DNA from: UBA2040 sp041674745
GTDB lineage: Bacteria; Bacteroidota; Bacteroidia; Flavobacteriales_D; Crocinitomicaceae
Length of the DNA stretch: 64,000 bases
Reading direction: 5' to 3'
Assembly (NCBI GenBank): GCA_041674745.1
Contig: JBAYVD010000001.1
Coordinates: forward strand, 186,001 to 250,000
Shown here: positions 45,047 to 53,764 of the stretch, one piece after another
Numbering within the stretch: position 1 is the stretch's first letter
Layout of the letters: each line of letters begins with the position of its first letter
Translations under genes and position numbers: made by a program
The notes under the pieces: model-generated
Databases searched by the model: none
The model's input: only the letters and a program-made list of their open reading frames with translations
Told to the model about the DNA's origin: nothing

Positions 45047-46177
45047 ATGCCCTTTTCTTCTTTTGGTTTTCCACCCTCCATTTTAACGGTTCTCAAAGAA
45101 CAAAATTACACGCAGCCTACGCCGATTCAACAAGCTGCAATTCCTGCTATATTGGAAAAAAAGGATGTATTGGGCATAGCTAAAACCGGTTCAGGAAAGA
45201 CGGCGAGTTATGTTTTGCCGATTTTGATGAATTTGAAAAAATTGAAATCGTTTAACAACCGATTTGTGCCGGTTTTGGTGGTTGTGCCGACACGTGAGTT
45301 GGCAGTGCAAGTGGGAGAAGTATTCCAATTGTTCAGCAGTTGGTTGGAAGAGCCAATTAAAACAATGGCGGTTTTTGGTGGCGCTTCGATCAATCCTCAA
45401 ATGATCGCCATGAACAAAGTGCAAGTTTTGGTGGCGACACCCGGTCGATTATTGGAATTGGTAGAATCCAAAGCGGTTCAATTGTCGGAAGTCGTGACTT
45501 TGGTAATGGACGAGGCAGACAAAATGTTGGACCTTGGTTTCAAAGAGGAAATGGACCGAATTTTAGCATTATTGCCTAAAAAACGACAGAATTTATTGTT
45601 CTCCGCCACCTTGAATAGTGATTTGGAAGCCATCAATCAATTGATTTTACACGACCCTATTGTCATTAAAATTGAAGAGAAGGAAACAGATATTGAGTTG
45701 ATCAATCAAGTTGCGTATCTCGTTCCTGAGAGTGAAAAAGGACCTTTGTTGCGAAAATTAATCATTGAAAAAGAAATGAATCAAGTTTTGATTTTTGCCT
45801 CTTCAGTTTTCAAATGTGATGCCATTACCCATAAATTATTAGGAAACGGAATTGACGCCAGAGCCATTCACAGTAAAAAAAGTCAAGGTGCAAGGCAGGA
45901 AGCATTGAACCGATTTAAATCAGGAAAATTGAGAGTTTTGGTTGCAACGGATTTGCTTGCCAGAGGAATCGACATCGAATTCCTTCCTTTTGTCATCAAT
46001 TACGAGTTGCCGCGTTCGCCGAAAGATTACATTCATCGAATTGGCCGAACGGGAAGAGCTGAATCTCCAGGAATGGCCATTTCGTTCGTTTCTCCTGAAG
46101 AGGAGCATCACTTTGGTGTGATTCAGAAGAAAATGAAAAAAAAGGTAGAGTTGAAGGATGGAAAAGAAGATTTGTGA
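45047..46177 (+). CDS. DEAD-box ATP-dependent RNA helicase (RhlE-like)
   Basis: 376 residues with the full motif set: Q motif (FGFPPSILTVL then QPTPIQ), Walker A AKTGSGKT (45-52), PTRELA, TPGRLLEL, MDEADKMLDLGF, SATL, then in the second RecA domain RAIHSKKSQGARQEAL, VATDLLARGID and HRIGRTGRAE. There is no long C-terminal extension, so it is a minimal DEAD-box protein for RNA unwinding, for example in ribosome assembly or mRNA decay. Converges on the collagen-like gene. Confidence 0.93.
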   Translation: MPFSSFGFPPSILTVLKEQNYTQPTPIQQAAIPAILEKKDVLGIAKTGSGKTASYVLPILMNLKKLKSFNNRFVPVLVVVPTRELAVQVGEVFQLFSSWLEEPIKTMAVFGGASINPQMIAMNKVQVLVATPGRLLELVESKAVQLSEVVTLVMDEADKMLDLGFKEEMDRILALLPKKRQNLLFSATLNSDLEAINQLILHDPIVIKIEEKETDIELINQVAYLVPESEKGPLLRKLIIEKEMNQVLIFASSVFKCDAITHKLLGNGIDARAIHSKKSQGARQEALNRFKSGKLRVLVATDLLARGIDIEFLPFVINYELPRSPKDYIHRIGRTGRAESPGMAISFVSPEEEHHFGVIQKKMKKKVELKDGKEDL

Positions 46178-46201
46178 TATGTAATGAGAATATTTGGGCA
46201 T

Positions 46202-46228
46202 AAAAAAACCTGAACGAAAGTTCAGGTT
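46202..46228 (-). terminator. Terminator of the collagen-like gene
   Basis: aacctgaac, GAAA tetraloop, gttcaggtt, with seven T on the minus-strand side. It sits between the convergent helicase and collagen-like genes and may act for both. Confidence 0.88.
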
Positions 46229-46248
46229 CTTATCACGTTTATTTTTTT

Positions 46249-47283
46249 TTAATTGGTAACCATGAACCAACCATTTAAATAATCATTGTCATCAATAGCA
46301 ACTGATCCACCATTCTGAATAACAAAGCCAACGGTATACGTTCCAGCTGCTAAACCGGATATACAAGCGGATGCAGCAACTGGTTTTCTCTCGGTTCCGA
46401 TTTCAATAATACTATAGGCTCCACCGACAAAATTTGTTATTGTACCTGTTCCTAGTTGGTATCCCAAACCAGTTCGAACGCTTGTTGCAGTCCCTGTCGT
46501 TGTTGCCAAGGGTGCGCTGGCGCATCCACAGATTTTTTGTCCAGCCGTTATTGTCAAAGTTTGAGTTGGTCCAGCAAAAACATAAGCAACAGCACTACCA
46601 GCAATGGGTGATCCTAAATAACCATTAATGTTTACAATGTTAGTAATTCCTTGGGCTCCTGCGGGACCTGTTGCCCCCGCCGGTCCTGTCGCACCAGTCG
46701 CTCCTGTCGCACCAGTCGCTCCTGTTGCCCCCGCCGGTCCTGTCGCACCAGTCGCACCCGCAGGACCTACCGCACCCGCTGGCCCCACTGGTCCAGTTGC
46801 TCCGGTTGCTCCGTCGTTACCTGCTGGTCCCATTGGGCCTATTGGTCCAGCTGGTCCTGCCGGACCTGGTGTGCCGGGTGTTCCGCTTGTTTCAGCATAC
46901 AAAGCATACGGTACACTTAACATTTCTGAGGTTCCAGAAATAGTATAAGAAGATCCACCAGTAGGATCCGTTTCTGTTTTAATGAAATAGGGTCCAGCGC
47001 TCCAGTCAATTCCCGTCATGGATCCAGAAACAGTGGCTCCTGACCCGATTGAAAGCGATAGCAAACCATTCGCGTTGGTGGAAATATTTTGTGTTTCAAT
47101 ATACACTGCAGATCCAGTTGAAGAACCTTGAAGCAGACTGATTCGAACGCCTACAGGTGAATTAGCAACCAATGCTCCAGAGGAATTTCTGACAACGGCT
47201 TGATAACTCATTTTTTGAGGAGCTTGTGCAAACAGCGTAGTGCCCATAAAGATCATTCCGAATAAAAGTAATTTTGTTTTCAT
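46249..47283 (-). CDS. Secreted protein with collagen-like GXY repeats
   Basis: 344 residues with a signal peptide ending near FAQ (residue 20). An N-terminal domain (SYQAVVRNSSGALVANSPV) of a type common in Bacteroidota precedes about 26 G-x-y triplets (134-212), rich in GPA and GAT. The C-terminal 130 residues form a small beta domain ending NDYLNGWFMVTN. No T9SS domain. Proline at y positions suggests a trimeric fibre. The repeat DNA lies at about 46648-46884 and produces a spurious proline-rich frame on the other strand. Confidence 0.85.
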   Translation of the reverse strand: MKTKLLLFGMIFMGTTLFAQAPQKMSYQAVVRNSSGALVANSPVGVRISLLQGSSTGSAVYIETQNISTNANGLLSLSIGSGATVSGSMTGIDWSAGPYFIKTETDPTGGSSYTISGTSEMLSVPYALYAETSGTPGTPGPAGPAGPIGPMGPAGNDGATGATGPVGPAGAVGPAGATGATGPAGATGATGATGATGATGPAGATGPAGAQGITNIVNINGYLGSPIAGSAVAYVFAGPTQTLTITAGQKICGCASAPLATTTGTATSVRTGLGYQLGTGTITNFVGGAYSIIEIGTERKPVAASACISGLAAGTYTVGFVIQNGGSVAIDDNDYLNGWFMVTN

Positions 47284-47294
47284 AGTATAAAATT

Positions 47295-47774
47295 TTAGTT
47301 TTTAATAATTTGATAAGAGCCCACTATTTTCCCATTTTTCGTGAAATTCAAAAAATAATTTGCGCGACTCAACTCCGTCATATCGATGTTGATTTGTTCC
47401 GTTTCAATTTTTTGAGCAGCAACTAATCGACCTGTTGCATCTGTTAAATTGTAACTCAACCTATCCAAGGAGGCTCCAGATAGATCAACATGAAGTTGCG
47501 CCACCACTGGATTTGGAAACAATTGAACCGTGAAATCTAGTTCGTTTTCGGCAATAGTTAAGTTGAAAAATTCCAACGGTTGTTGAACACCTTGGTGAAC
47601 AGATCCTGAACTTCCAGATTGGGAAGTATAATCGATTTGGCCGACGGTGAAACTAACCGTTCCTCCGCCTCCACTTGCTTCACCTCCTGCTGAAACGGTG
47701 TTGCTCTGCGCAATCAGATTTCCACCAAAAAGCAGAGGAAGAAAGACAAGTAAAATTTGACTTTTTGTTCTCAT
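47295..47774 (-). CDS. Short secreted protein with T9SS sorting domain
   Basis: 159 residues. Signal peptide (ILLVFLPLLFGGNLIAQ), then SNTVSAGGEASGGGGTVSF and VGQIDYTSQSGSSGSVHQG, a block found in many Bacteroidota surface proteins, and a compact type A T9SS domain (LFPNPVVAQLHVDL to the end). It lies 11 bases before the collagen-like gene on the same strand, so the two are probably one transcript. Role unknown. Confidence 0.82.
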   Translation of the reverse strand: MRTKSQILLVFLPLLFGGNLIAQSNTVSAGGEASGGGGTVSFTVGQIDYTSQSGSSGSVHQGVQQPLEFFNLTIAENELDFTVQLFPNPVVAQLHVDLSGASLDRLSYNLTDATGRLVAAQKIETEQINIDMTELSRANYFLNFTKNGKIVGSYQIIKN

Positions 47775-47922
47775 ATTTTTTCGTTTAAAGTTTGGTACTC
47801 TTAAGAATCAAATTTAAAAGCCACTAAGCATTTTGTCAATCAACCTTTTGTATCATATTTTAGCCAGAAACGAACAAAGACGTGAGCGGAATTTCCTACT
47901 TCATAGATTTCTAAAAAAATCG

Positions 47923-47930
47923 TACTTTTG
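47923..47930 (+). promoter_or_regulatory. -7 box of the polysaccharide gene cluster (TACTTTTG)
   Basis: Exact TAnnTTTG match 20 bases before the GTG start of the FkbM gene at 47951, which it supports. No TTG at the usual distance upstream. Confidence 0.5.
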
Positions 47931-47950
47931 CGCCTTCATTCTGGCGAATC

Positions 47951-48679
47951 GTGAAAAACAGCGTTAAATATTTCTTGCAATCAGTACTTGGGTTTTCAAG
48001 GTATTTGTATGTGTTTTCAAAATTCAAAATCGCCACGCTCCGTTGGGATAAAAAAGAAGGGGATTTTTTCTTGTTTCTTTCCTTATTAAAAAAACAGAAT
48101 GGTGCCATTCTCGATGTGGGTGCGAACATTGGTATAATGACCGCCCACTTGAGTAAAAATTTTCCTTTAAATCGGATTTTTGCCATCGAACCCATGCCGG
48201 ATAATTTATCGGTACTGAATAAAATCGTAGACAAAGAACAGTTGAAGAACGTTAAAATTGTTCCTTTTGCAGTGGGTGCTCAAGCAGGCAAATTGCAAAT
48301 GATTTTACCACAAAATGGCAAAACAAAAATGCAAGGTTTAAGCCATGTGAAATGTGACGAAATTGAAGAATGGAATGAGGGTCAAGAATTCGAAGTGGAG
48401 GTGAAAACCTTAGATGAACTTTTTTCAAGTGAAAAGATTCAAGGTATCAAAATGGATGTGGAGAATTATGAATTTCATGCATTGACTGGAGCGATAAAGA
48501 TATTGGAAGAGCAACGACCGATTGTTTACACCGAACTTTGGGACAATGAAAACCGAACAAAGTGCATGGAATTAATGGCACAATTGAATTATTGCACAAA
48601 AGTGGTTGTGGGCAAGAACTTGGTTGATTTTGATCGAATGATTCACAGCAATCAAAATTTCATTTTTCTCCCCAATTAA
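47951..48679 (+). CDS. FkbM-family SAM methyltransferase
   Basis: 242 residues from a GTG at 47951. SAM-binding motif I is LDVGANIGIMTAHLSK; the acidic motif II follows in FAIEPMPDNLSVLNK. The C-terminal half keeps the FkbM pattern GIKMDVENYEFHALTGA. The enzyme probably O-methylates a sugar in the surface polysaccharide, as the flippase, chain-length and ligase genes follow immediately. Confidence 0.85.
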   Translation: MKNSVKYFLQSVLGFSRYLYVFSKFKIATLRWDKKEGDFFLFLSLLKKQNGAILDVGANIGIMTAHLSKNFPLNRIFAIEPMPDNLSVLNKIVDKEQLKNVKIVPFAVGAQAGKLQMILPQNGKTKMQGLSHVKCDEIEEWNEGQEFEVEVKTLDELFSSEKIQGIKMDVENYEFHALTGAIKILEEQRPIVYTELWDNENRTKCMELMAQLNYCTKVVVGKNLVDFDRMIHSNQNFIFLPN

Positions 48680-48707
48680 ATGATCAAAACGGCGTTAAGC
48701 AGATAAC

Positions 48708-50162
48708 ATGCAGAAAAAGTTTTTCTCAAACCTTCTTTTGATGTTGGTCTTGAACCTGTTGGTCAAGCCAATTTCCATATTTGGTATTGATACCGGTGTT
48801 CAAAACCGAGTGGGTTCGGAGGCGTATGGTTTGTATTTTACTTTGCTGAATCTGTCCTTTCTTTTCAATATCCTTTTGGATGTGGGAATCAACAATTTCA
48901 CGACCAAAAATGTCGCGCAATATCCACACATCGTTTCCCGGTACATGGGAAAAATGTTAAGTTTCAGATTTATTCTCTTTGCTGTTTATGCCCTTGTGAC
49001 TTTTTTAGCTGCCTTTTTCTTGGGTTTCGAAAAAACCAATATGGGCATGCTGTTTCTTTTAGTGGTCAACCAATTCATTGCTATTTTGATTGCTTACATC
49101 CGAAGTCATTTTGCGGGTTGGCTGTATTTTCGATTGGATGCCATTTTTTCCGTTTTGGACCGCTTGTTACTCATCTTTTTGTGTGGAAGTGTCTTCGTGT
49201 GGAGCAACTATGGACATCCGTTTCAAATTGAATGGTTTGTTTGGCTTCAAACCTTGAGTTATGGCCTTTCGTTGGTTTTCGCTTATTGGGTGTTGAATCG
49301 CAAAATCGGTCGACCGAAAATTAAATTTGATTGGGTTTTTTCCATGGCAATTTTGCGTAAAAGTTTACCGTACGCCTTGCTTATTTTGTTCATGATGTTG
49401 TATACTCGAATGGATTCGATAATGCTTGAACGCTTGCATCTGAATGGAGCACACGAAACAGGGATTTATGCGCAAGGTTTTCGTTTGTTGGATGCCTTCT
49501 TTATGTTTGGGATGATTTTCACGGGTTTACTTTTACCGCTATTTACTTACCAAATGAAAGACCGTGTTGAGAATTTAAAACTGCTTCAATTGGCGAGTCA
49601 GTTGCTTGTGGGCGGAGCGATACTCGTTGGATTCTTGTGTTATTTCAATGCAGAAATCATCTTGTCTGCTATTTACAAAAATGATATTCAATCTACGATT
49701 CCTGCGTTTCGTTGGTTAATGATTTCATTCATTGCTATGGGTATTTCACTCATATTTGGCACCTATCTTACCGCTGCACATGAGATGCGGTTTTTAAATC
49801 GGTTAGCTTTTGCTGGAATTGTCATCAACTTTGGGTTTAATTTTTATTGGATTCCAATTTACGGAGCAGAAGGAGCTGCTTGGACAGCTTTGCTTACGCA
49901 AAGTACCATTGCTATTTTTCAAGCTGCATTCGTGATTCGAAATTTCGGTTTTTCTGATTTTAAAAAATACATTGTACAATTTAGCGTTTACATTGCGGGT
50001 TTGTGGATAGGTGTACAAATTTTACACCCATATTTACCTTTCCCTTTGCTCGTAGAATTGATAGTGGGAATAATTTTATTGATGGTAAGCGGACTATGGA
50101 ATCCAAAAGAAATTATAGAATTGGTCCTCAAACGCAACCAAATTGGAGAAATAGTAGAATAA
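48708..50162 (+). CDS. Polysaccharide flippase (Wzx/MOP superfamily)
   Basis: 484 residues with about 12-14 hydrophobic helices over the full length; the first region NLLVKPISIFGIDTGVQNRVG is typical of the PST/Wzx group. It should flip lipid-linked repeat units from the cytoplasmic to the periplasmic face. It starts 28 bases after the methyltransferase and 42 before the chain-length gene, in one operon. Confidence 0.88.
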   Translation: MQKKFFSNLLLMLVLNLLVKPISIFGIDTGVQNRVGSEAYGLYFTLLNLSFLFNILLDVGINNFTTKNVAQYPHIVSRYMGKMLSFRFILFAVYALVTFLAAFFLGFEKTNMGMLFLLVVNQFIAILIAYIRSHFAGWLYFRLDAIFSVLDRLLLIFLCGSVFVWSNYGHPFQIEWFVWLQTLSYGLSLVFAYWVLNRKIGRPKIKFDWVFSMAILRKSLPYALLILFMMLYTRMDSIMLERLHLNGAHETGIYAQGFRLLDAFFMFGMIFTGLLLPLFTYQMKDRVENLKLLQLASQLLVGGAILVGFLCYFNAEIILSAIYKNDIQSTIPAFRWLMISFIAMGISLIFGTYLTAAHEMRFLNRLAFAGIVINFGFNFYWIPIYGAEGAAWTALLTQSTIAIFQAAFVIRNFGFSDFKKYIVQFSVYIAGLWIGVQILHPYLPFPLLVELIVGIILLMVSGLWNPKEIIELVLKRNQIGEIVE

Positions 50163-50204
50163 GATTGAATTTTTAACTTTATAGCGTTTAAGCGAAACTA
50201 AAAT

Positions 50205-51200
50205 ATGGAACAAAACGAAATACATCTGGAAGAAGAACGACAAAATTTGTTGGTTTTTATCTGGAAAAACAGAAAATTGATTTTAATAGTTACTGCAGCA
50301 GCCGCAGTAATTTCATTGGTTGTCTCTTTGTTTTTAACACCACTTTACTTGTCTCAAGCGGTGGTTTTTCCAGCCGCGACGAGTACGGTTTCTTTCTCTG
50401 AACAGCGAAATGCAAAAGCTTCTTCTATGGATTTTGGTGAAGAAGAGCAAGCCGAGCAATTGGTTCAAATTCTAAAATCCTCTAAAATCCGAAATCGTCT
50501 GGTGAGTAAATTTGATTTGTTCAAAAACTACGACATAGATATGGATGATGTGAACAAAAATTTCAAACTCAACAAACAATACGAAAAGCACATTCAGTTC
50601 AATCGAACTCGTTATGGTTCAATTGAAATTGATGTTTTGGACAAAGACCCAAAATTGGCTGCCACCATTGCAAATACAATCGTAGAGTTGATCGATACGG
50701 TAAAAAACGAAATGGTGCAAGAACGTACTATGCCAGCGTACGAAATCAACAAAAGAAAGAAAGACATGTTGGATGCAGAAATGCGCAAATTACAGCATCA
50801 AATGGATTCACTTTCCAATTTGGGCGTTGTGCCGATTGAATCCAGAGCAAACTTGTTTCAAGCTTACAATGAATCAAAAAGCCCTGCGGATAGAGTGTTT
50901 TTCAAAGCGCAAATCGATGTCAATTTGAAAGATGGTGCAAAATACGACGGGTTGCAAATGTTGCGCGACGAAGAAATTGTGAAATTGGCGAAGTTTGAAG
51001 ATTCTTATGATCAAGCAGAATCAGATGCCAATACATTGTTCAATCATAAATTCATTGTAGAGTCGGCAGTTGTAGCGGATAAAAAAGATCAACCCAAACG
51101 AGCAATTATTGTAATTCTTACCACAATGGGTGCCTTCTTCTTTATGATTTTCGCCTTGTTAGTGCGTGATCGTTTGAACGACTTGAAAAAAGCAGCTTGA
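50205..51200 (+). CDS. Chain-length determinant protein (Wzz family)
   Basis: 331 residues. An N-terminal helix (about 25-45, ILIVTAAAAVISLVVSLFL) and a C-terminal helix (about 300-320, IIVILTTMGAFFFMIFALLV) surround a large periplasmic alpha/beta domain with a coiled coil, the Wzz layout. It would control polymer length set by the polymerase. Its TGA overlaps the TTG start of the next gene (TTGA at 51197-51200). Confidence 0.87.
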   Translation: MEQNEIHLEEERQNLLVFIWKNRKLILIVTAAAAVISLVVSLFLTPLYLSQAVVFPAATSTVSFSEQRNAKASSMDFGEEEQAEQLVQILKSSKIRNRLVSKFDLFKNYDIDMDDVNKNFKLNKQYEKHIQFNRTRYGSIEIDVLDKDPKLAATIANTIVELIDTVKNEMVQERTMPAYEINKRKKDMLDAEMRKLQHQMDSLSNLGVVPIESRANLFQAYNESKSPADRVFFKAQIDVNLKDGAKYDGLQMLRDEEIVKLAKFEDSYDQAESDANTLFNHKFIVESAVVADKKDQPKRAIIVILTTMGAFFFMIFALLVRDRLNDLKKAA

Positions 51201-52639
51201 CAACCTGGAAATCCCATATTACATTGGGACTGATTGGGCTACTTTACATTGTCTTCTCGTCTTATTTCATCGTGCAAAATCAAGCTTATTTTGCCTTGGC
51301 ATCCATAGGATTGCTCGTGATTTATTTTGCGATTTATCATGTAGAGAATAGTTTTTTAGCTTTGGCATTTCTAACTCCGTTGAGCATCAACATTGAAGAA
51401 TTCACGGATAGTTTTGGGTTATTTATTCCCACAGAGCCACTGCTTTTTGGGATGATTTTACTCATTTTATTGCAAGAAATCAAGAACCCATTAATACCTA
51501 AATATGTCTGGCATCACCCAATTGTTTTGGCAGTTGCCCTCTATTTGGTTTGGTTGTTCATGAGTACAATTGGTTCCTCCAATGTAGCTGCATCCGTCAA
51601 ATTCCTACTCGTGAAAGTGTGGTATTTTGGCCCACTTTTGTTATTAGGACCCATTGTATTTGGCAAAAAGAAGAATATCCAGACATTTTTATGGCTCTTC
51701 TTAATCGGTATGTCCATAGTGATTTCCTACACAGTAATTCACCATATGCAATTTTCGTTTGGAGAAAAAGAAGGGCATTGGGTCATGTTTCCGTTTTTTA
51801 AAGATCACACGATTTATGGTGCGATTGTAGCGCTTACTTTGATGTTGGGTTTTGGATTGTATTTCAGTAAAAAACACCCACCACTCACCCAAGCGATTTT
51901 GATTATTATGATTCTTATCGTATTGATTGGGCTCTACTTTTCTTATACACGGGCCGCATGGCTGAGTGTGGTAGGTGCTCTTGGAATCGGACTTTTGATT
52001 AAGTTACGTGTGAAGTTTTCTTATTTGTTAGGAACGGCCGTTTTCCTAGGAACATTTTTATTTTTTACCTGGGATGCGATCCAAATGGAAATGGCTCGAA
52101 ACAAAGAGGAACATACCACCGAAGACTTTGGGAAACGATTACAAAGCGCCACCAACGTGACAACAGATGCTTCCAATTTGGAAAGACTCAATCGATGGAC
52201 GTGTGCTTTGGATATGTTTCAAGAAAGACCGATTTTGGGATTTGGGCCGGGAACATATGCTTTTGAGTACGCTCGTTTTCAGCATCCGGAAAATATTACC
52301 ATTATCTCCACCAATTTTGGCGATGGAGGAAATGCGCATAGCGAATATTTAGGCGCTTTGGCAGAAACAGGAGCACCAGGCTTGTTTTTCTTTTTGTTGA
52401 TCTTATTTTTTGTGTATTATACAGGAATCAATTTGTACAATAAATGGCCGGTTGAAGACAAAGAAATGAGGACTCTAATTGCATTTATGATTTTAGCGAT
52501 TACCACCTATTTCATCCATGGCTTTTTGAACAACTATCTCGACACGGATAAAGCCTGCGTTCCAATATGGGGACTGGCAGCCATTTTTATTGCACTAGAA
52601 AAAAGAAGAAGCACCTTATCTTTATTTCAAGGAGAATAA
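51197..52639 (+). CDS. O-antigen ligase/polymerase (Wzy_C superfamily)
   Basis: 480 residues from a TTG overlapping the chain-length gene. About eleven membrane helices. The conserved periplasmic region is present as RPILGFGPGTYAFEYA followed by GGNAHSEYLGALAETG, with the His of the WaaL/Wzy family. It polymerises or ligates the polysaccharide; a sequence alone cannot separate Wzy from WaaL. Operon end. Confidence 0.87.
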   Translation: MTTWKSHITLGLIGLLYIVFSSYFIVQNQAYFALASIGLLVIYFAIYHVENSFLALAFLTPLSINIEEFTDSFGLFIPTEPLLFGMILLILLQEIKNPLIPKYVWHHPIVLAVALYLVWLFMSTIGSSNVAASVKFLLVKVWYFGPLLLLGPIVFGKKKNIQTFLWLFLIGMSIVISYTVIHHMQFSFGEKEGHWVMFPFFKDHTIYGAIVALTLMLGFGLYFSKKHPPLTQAILIIMILIVLIGLYFSYTRAAWLSVVGALGIGLLIKLRVKFSYLLGTAVFLGTFLFFTWDAIQMEMARNKEEHTTEDFGKRLQSATNVTTDASNLERLNRWTCALDMFQERPILGFGPGTYAFEYARFQHPENITIISTNFGDGGNAHSEYLGALAETGAPGLFFFLLILFFVYYTGINLYNKWPVEDKEMRTLIAFMILAITTYFIHGFLNNYLDTDKACVPIWGLAAIFIALEKRRSTLSLFQGE

Positions 52640-52684
52640 AAAGTCGTTCATTTAAAAAAAATGCATTTTTTTCTGAAGATTCAA

Positions 52685-52713
52685 TTGTGATTTACAAAAA
52701 ATGAATATCTTTG
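52685..52713 (+). promoter_or_regulatory. Promoter of tRNA-Leu
   Basis: TTG (52685-52687), 18 nt, TATCTTTG (52706-52713), continuing as CACCCAC. The tRNA begins 39 bases later. This is the best Bacteroidota promoter in the window. Confidence 0.8.
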
Positions 52714-52752
52714 CACCCACCAAAGAATGAAGGTGTCCCCTTCAAACGAAAT

Positions 52753-52834
52753 GCCCGGGTGGCGGAACTGGTAGACGCGCTGGATTCAAAATCCTGTGCC
52801 TTCGGGCGTGCCGGTTCGATTCCGGCCTCGGGTA
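52753..52834 (+). tRNA. tRNA-Leu (CAA anticodon)
   Basis: 82 nt. The acceptor GCCCGGG pairs with CTCGGGT (two wobbles including the first pair), discriminator A. The anticodon arm CTGGATTCAAAATCC-type loop gives anticodon CAA. A long variable arm (GTGCCTTCGGGCGT region) confirms a class II tRNA, and the T arm is GCCGG-TTCGATT-CCGGC. CCA is not encoded. Confidence 0.95.
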
Positions 52835-52835
52835 C

Positions 52836-52864
52836 AAAGCCTCAACGAAAGTTGAGGCTTTTTT
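52836..52864 (+). terminator. Terminator of tRNA-Leu
   Basis: aaagcctcaac, GAAA tetraloop, gttgaggcttt, and then a T run, immediately after the tRNA. Confidence 0.9.
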
Positions 52865-53065
52865 GTTTTATAAATTTAACCTCTGTTTTTCAATCTTTTA
52901 ATTGCAAAAATTCAGCATAAAAGGCACGAATTTTAAAAGAGATCCTGGGAATGAAGATTGAATTTTTTTGTGATTTTTTTGTTTAAAAAAACCTAAAACG
53001 AGCCGGTTTCGGAATTCTGGGTAACAATATTCAATATTTTTGATTTCAACCGAAACAAAAAGGTC

Positions 53066-53677
53066 ATGAGAAAGCAACAAAAACAAAGGATGTATGAAAA
53101 TCCCATTTTGGAACTTTTGTCCCTAAGTGGTCCAAAAATGATGATCGTTTTTCATTTGATAGTCGCCACGTTATCGATCCTGTTTGGAAATAAAATAATG
53201 TATGGTTTTCCAATTGGCCGCCAATTTTTGCTTTTTTTCAGTGGCATTTTGGTTTGGACATTCACCGAGTATGTCATGCATCGGTATGTTTTTCATTGGG
53301 TAGGTAAATCGAAGGCGGGTAAAGCATTCCATTATGCCATGCACGGTTACCATCATGATCATCCTACAGATTACAACCGATTGTTTATGCCGCCAGTTCC
53401 AGCAATCCTTCTATTGAGCCTTTTTTTCGGACTTTTTTACATTTTCTTAGGTCCAAAGGCGTGGTATTTTACGCCAGGATTTGAAATAGGTTATTTGCTT
53501 TATTCATTGGTCCATTATGCCGTTCACACGAAAATGAAGTTCCGGTTTTTAATACCACTCAGTTTGCATCACGATATACATCACTTCAGGCATTCGGATA
53601 AAGCCTACGGCGTTTCTTCGCGATTTTGGGATCGAGTTTTCGGAACCTTGCCGGATCAAAAGATTCATAAACAGTGA
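53066..53677 (+). CDS. Sterol desaturase / fatty acid 2-hydroxylase family membrane protein
   Basis: 203 residues, four or more membrane helices and the histidine clusters of the non-heme di-iron superfamily: EYVMHRYVFHW, HYAMHGYHHDHP, HYAVHTKM, LHHDIHHFRH. The short length and the HGYHHDHP cluster are closest to fatty acid 2-hydroxylases. It should hydroxylate a lipid chain, for example in sphingolipid-type lipids of Bacteroidota, although desaturation cannot be excluded. Confidence 0.85.
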   Translation: MRKQQKQRMYENPILELLSLSGPKMMIVFHLIVATLSILFGNKIMYGFPIGRQFLLFFSGILVWTFTEYVMHRYVFHWVGKSKAGKAFHYAMHGYHHDHPTDYNRLFMPPVPAILLLSLFFGLFYIFLGPKAWYFTPGFEIGYLLYSLVHYAVHTKMKFRFLIPLSLHHDIHHFRHSDKAYGVSSRFWDRVFGTLPDQKIHKQ

Positions 53678-53719
53678 GTAAGGATTTTAACAAAAATAGT
53701 GAAAAGATAGGGGGTATAG

Positions 53720-53754
53720 TTGGTAGGAAAACTGTTCTGTTTACCCTACATTTG
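53720..53754 (+). promoter_or_regulatory. Promoter-like element before the PAS-LuxR gene
   Basis: TACATTTG (53747-53754) is an exact -7 match 10 bases before the ATG at 53765. TTG is at 53720-53722 with a 24-nt spacer, slightly longer than normal, and the leader would be very short. Confidence 0.45.
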
Positions 53755-53764
53755 AATTCGTAAA

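Noticed and set aside
46628..46948. Proline/alanine-rich open frame on the plus strand opposite the collagen-like gene
   Set aside because: It is the complement of the Gly-x-y repeat codons; low complexity and no independent start signal.
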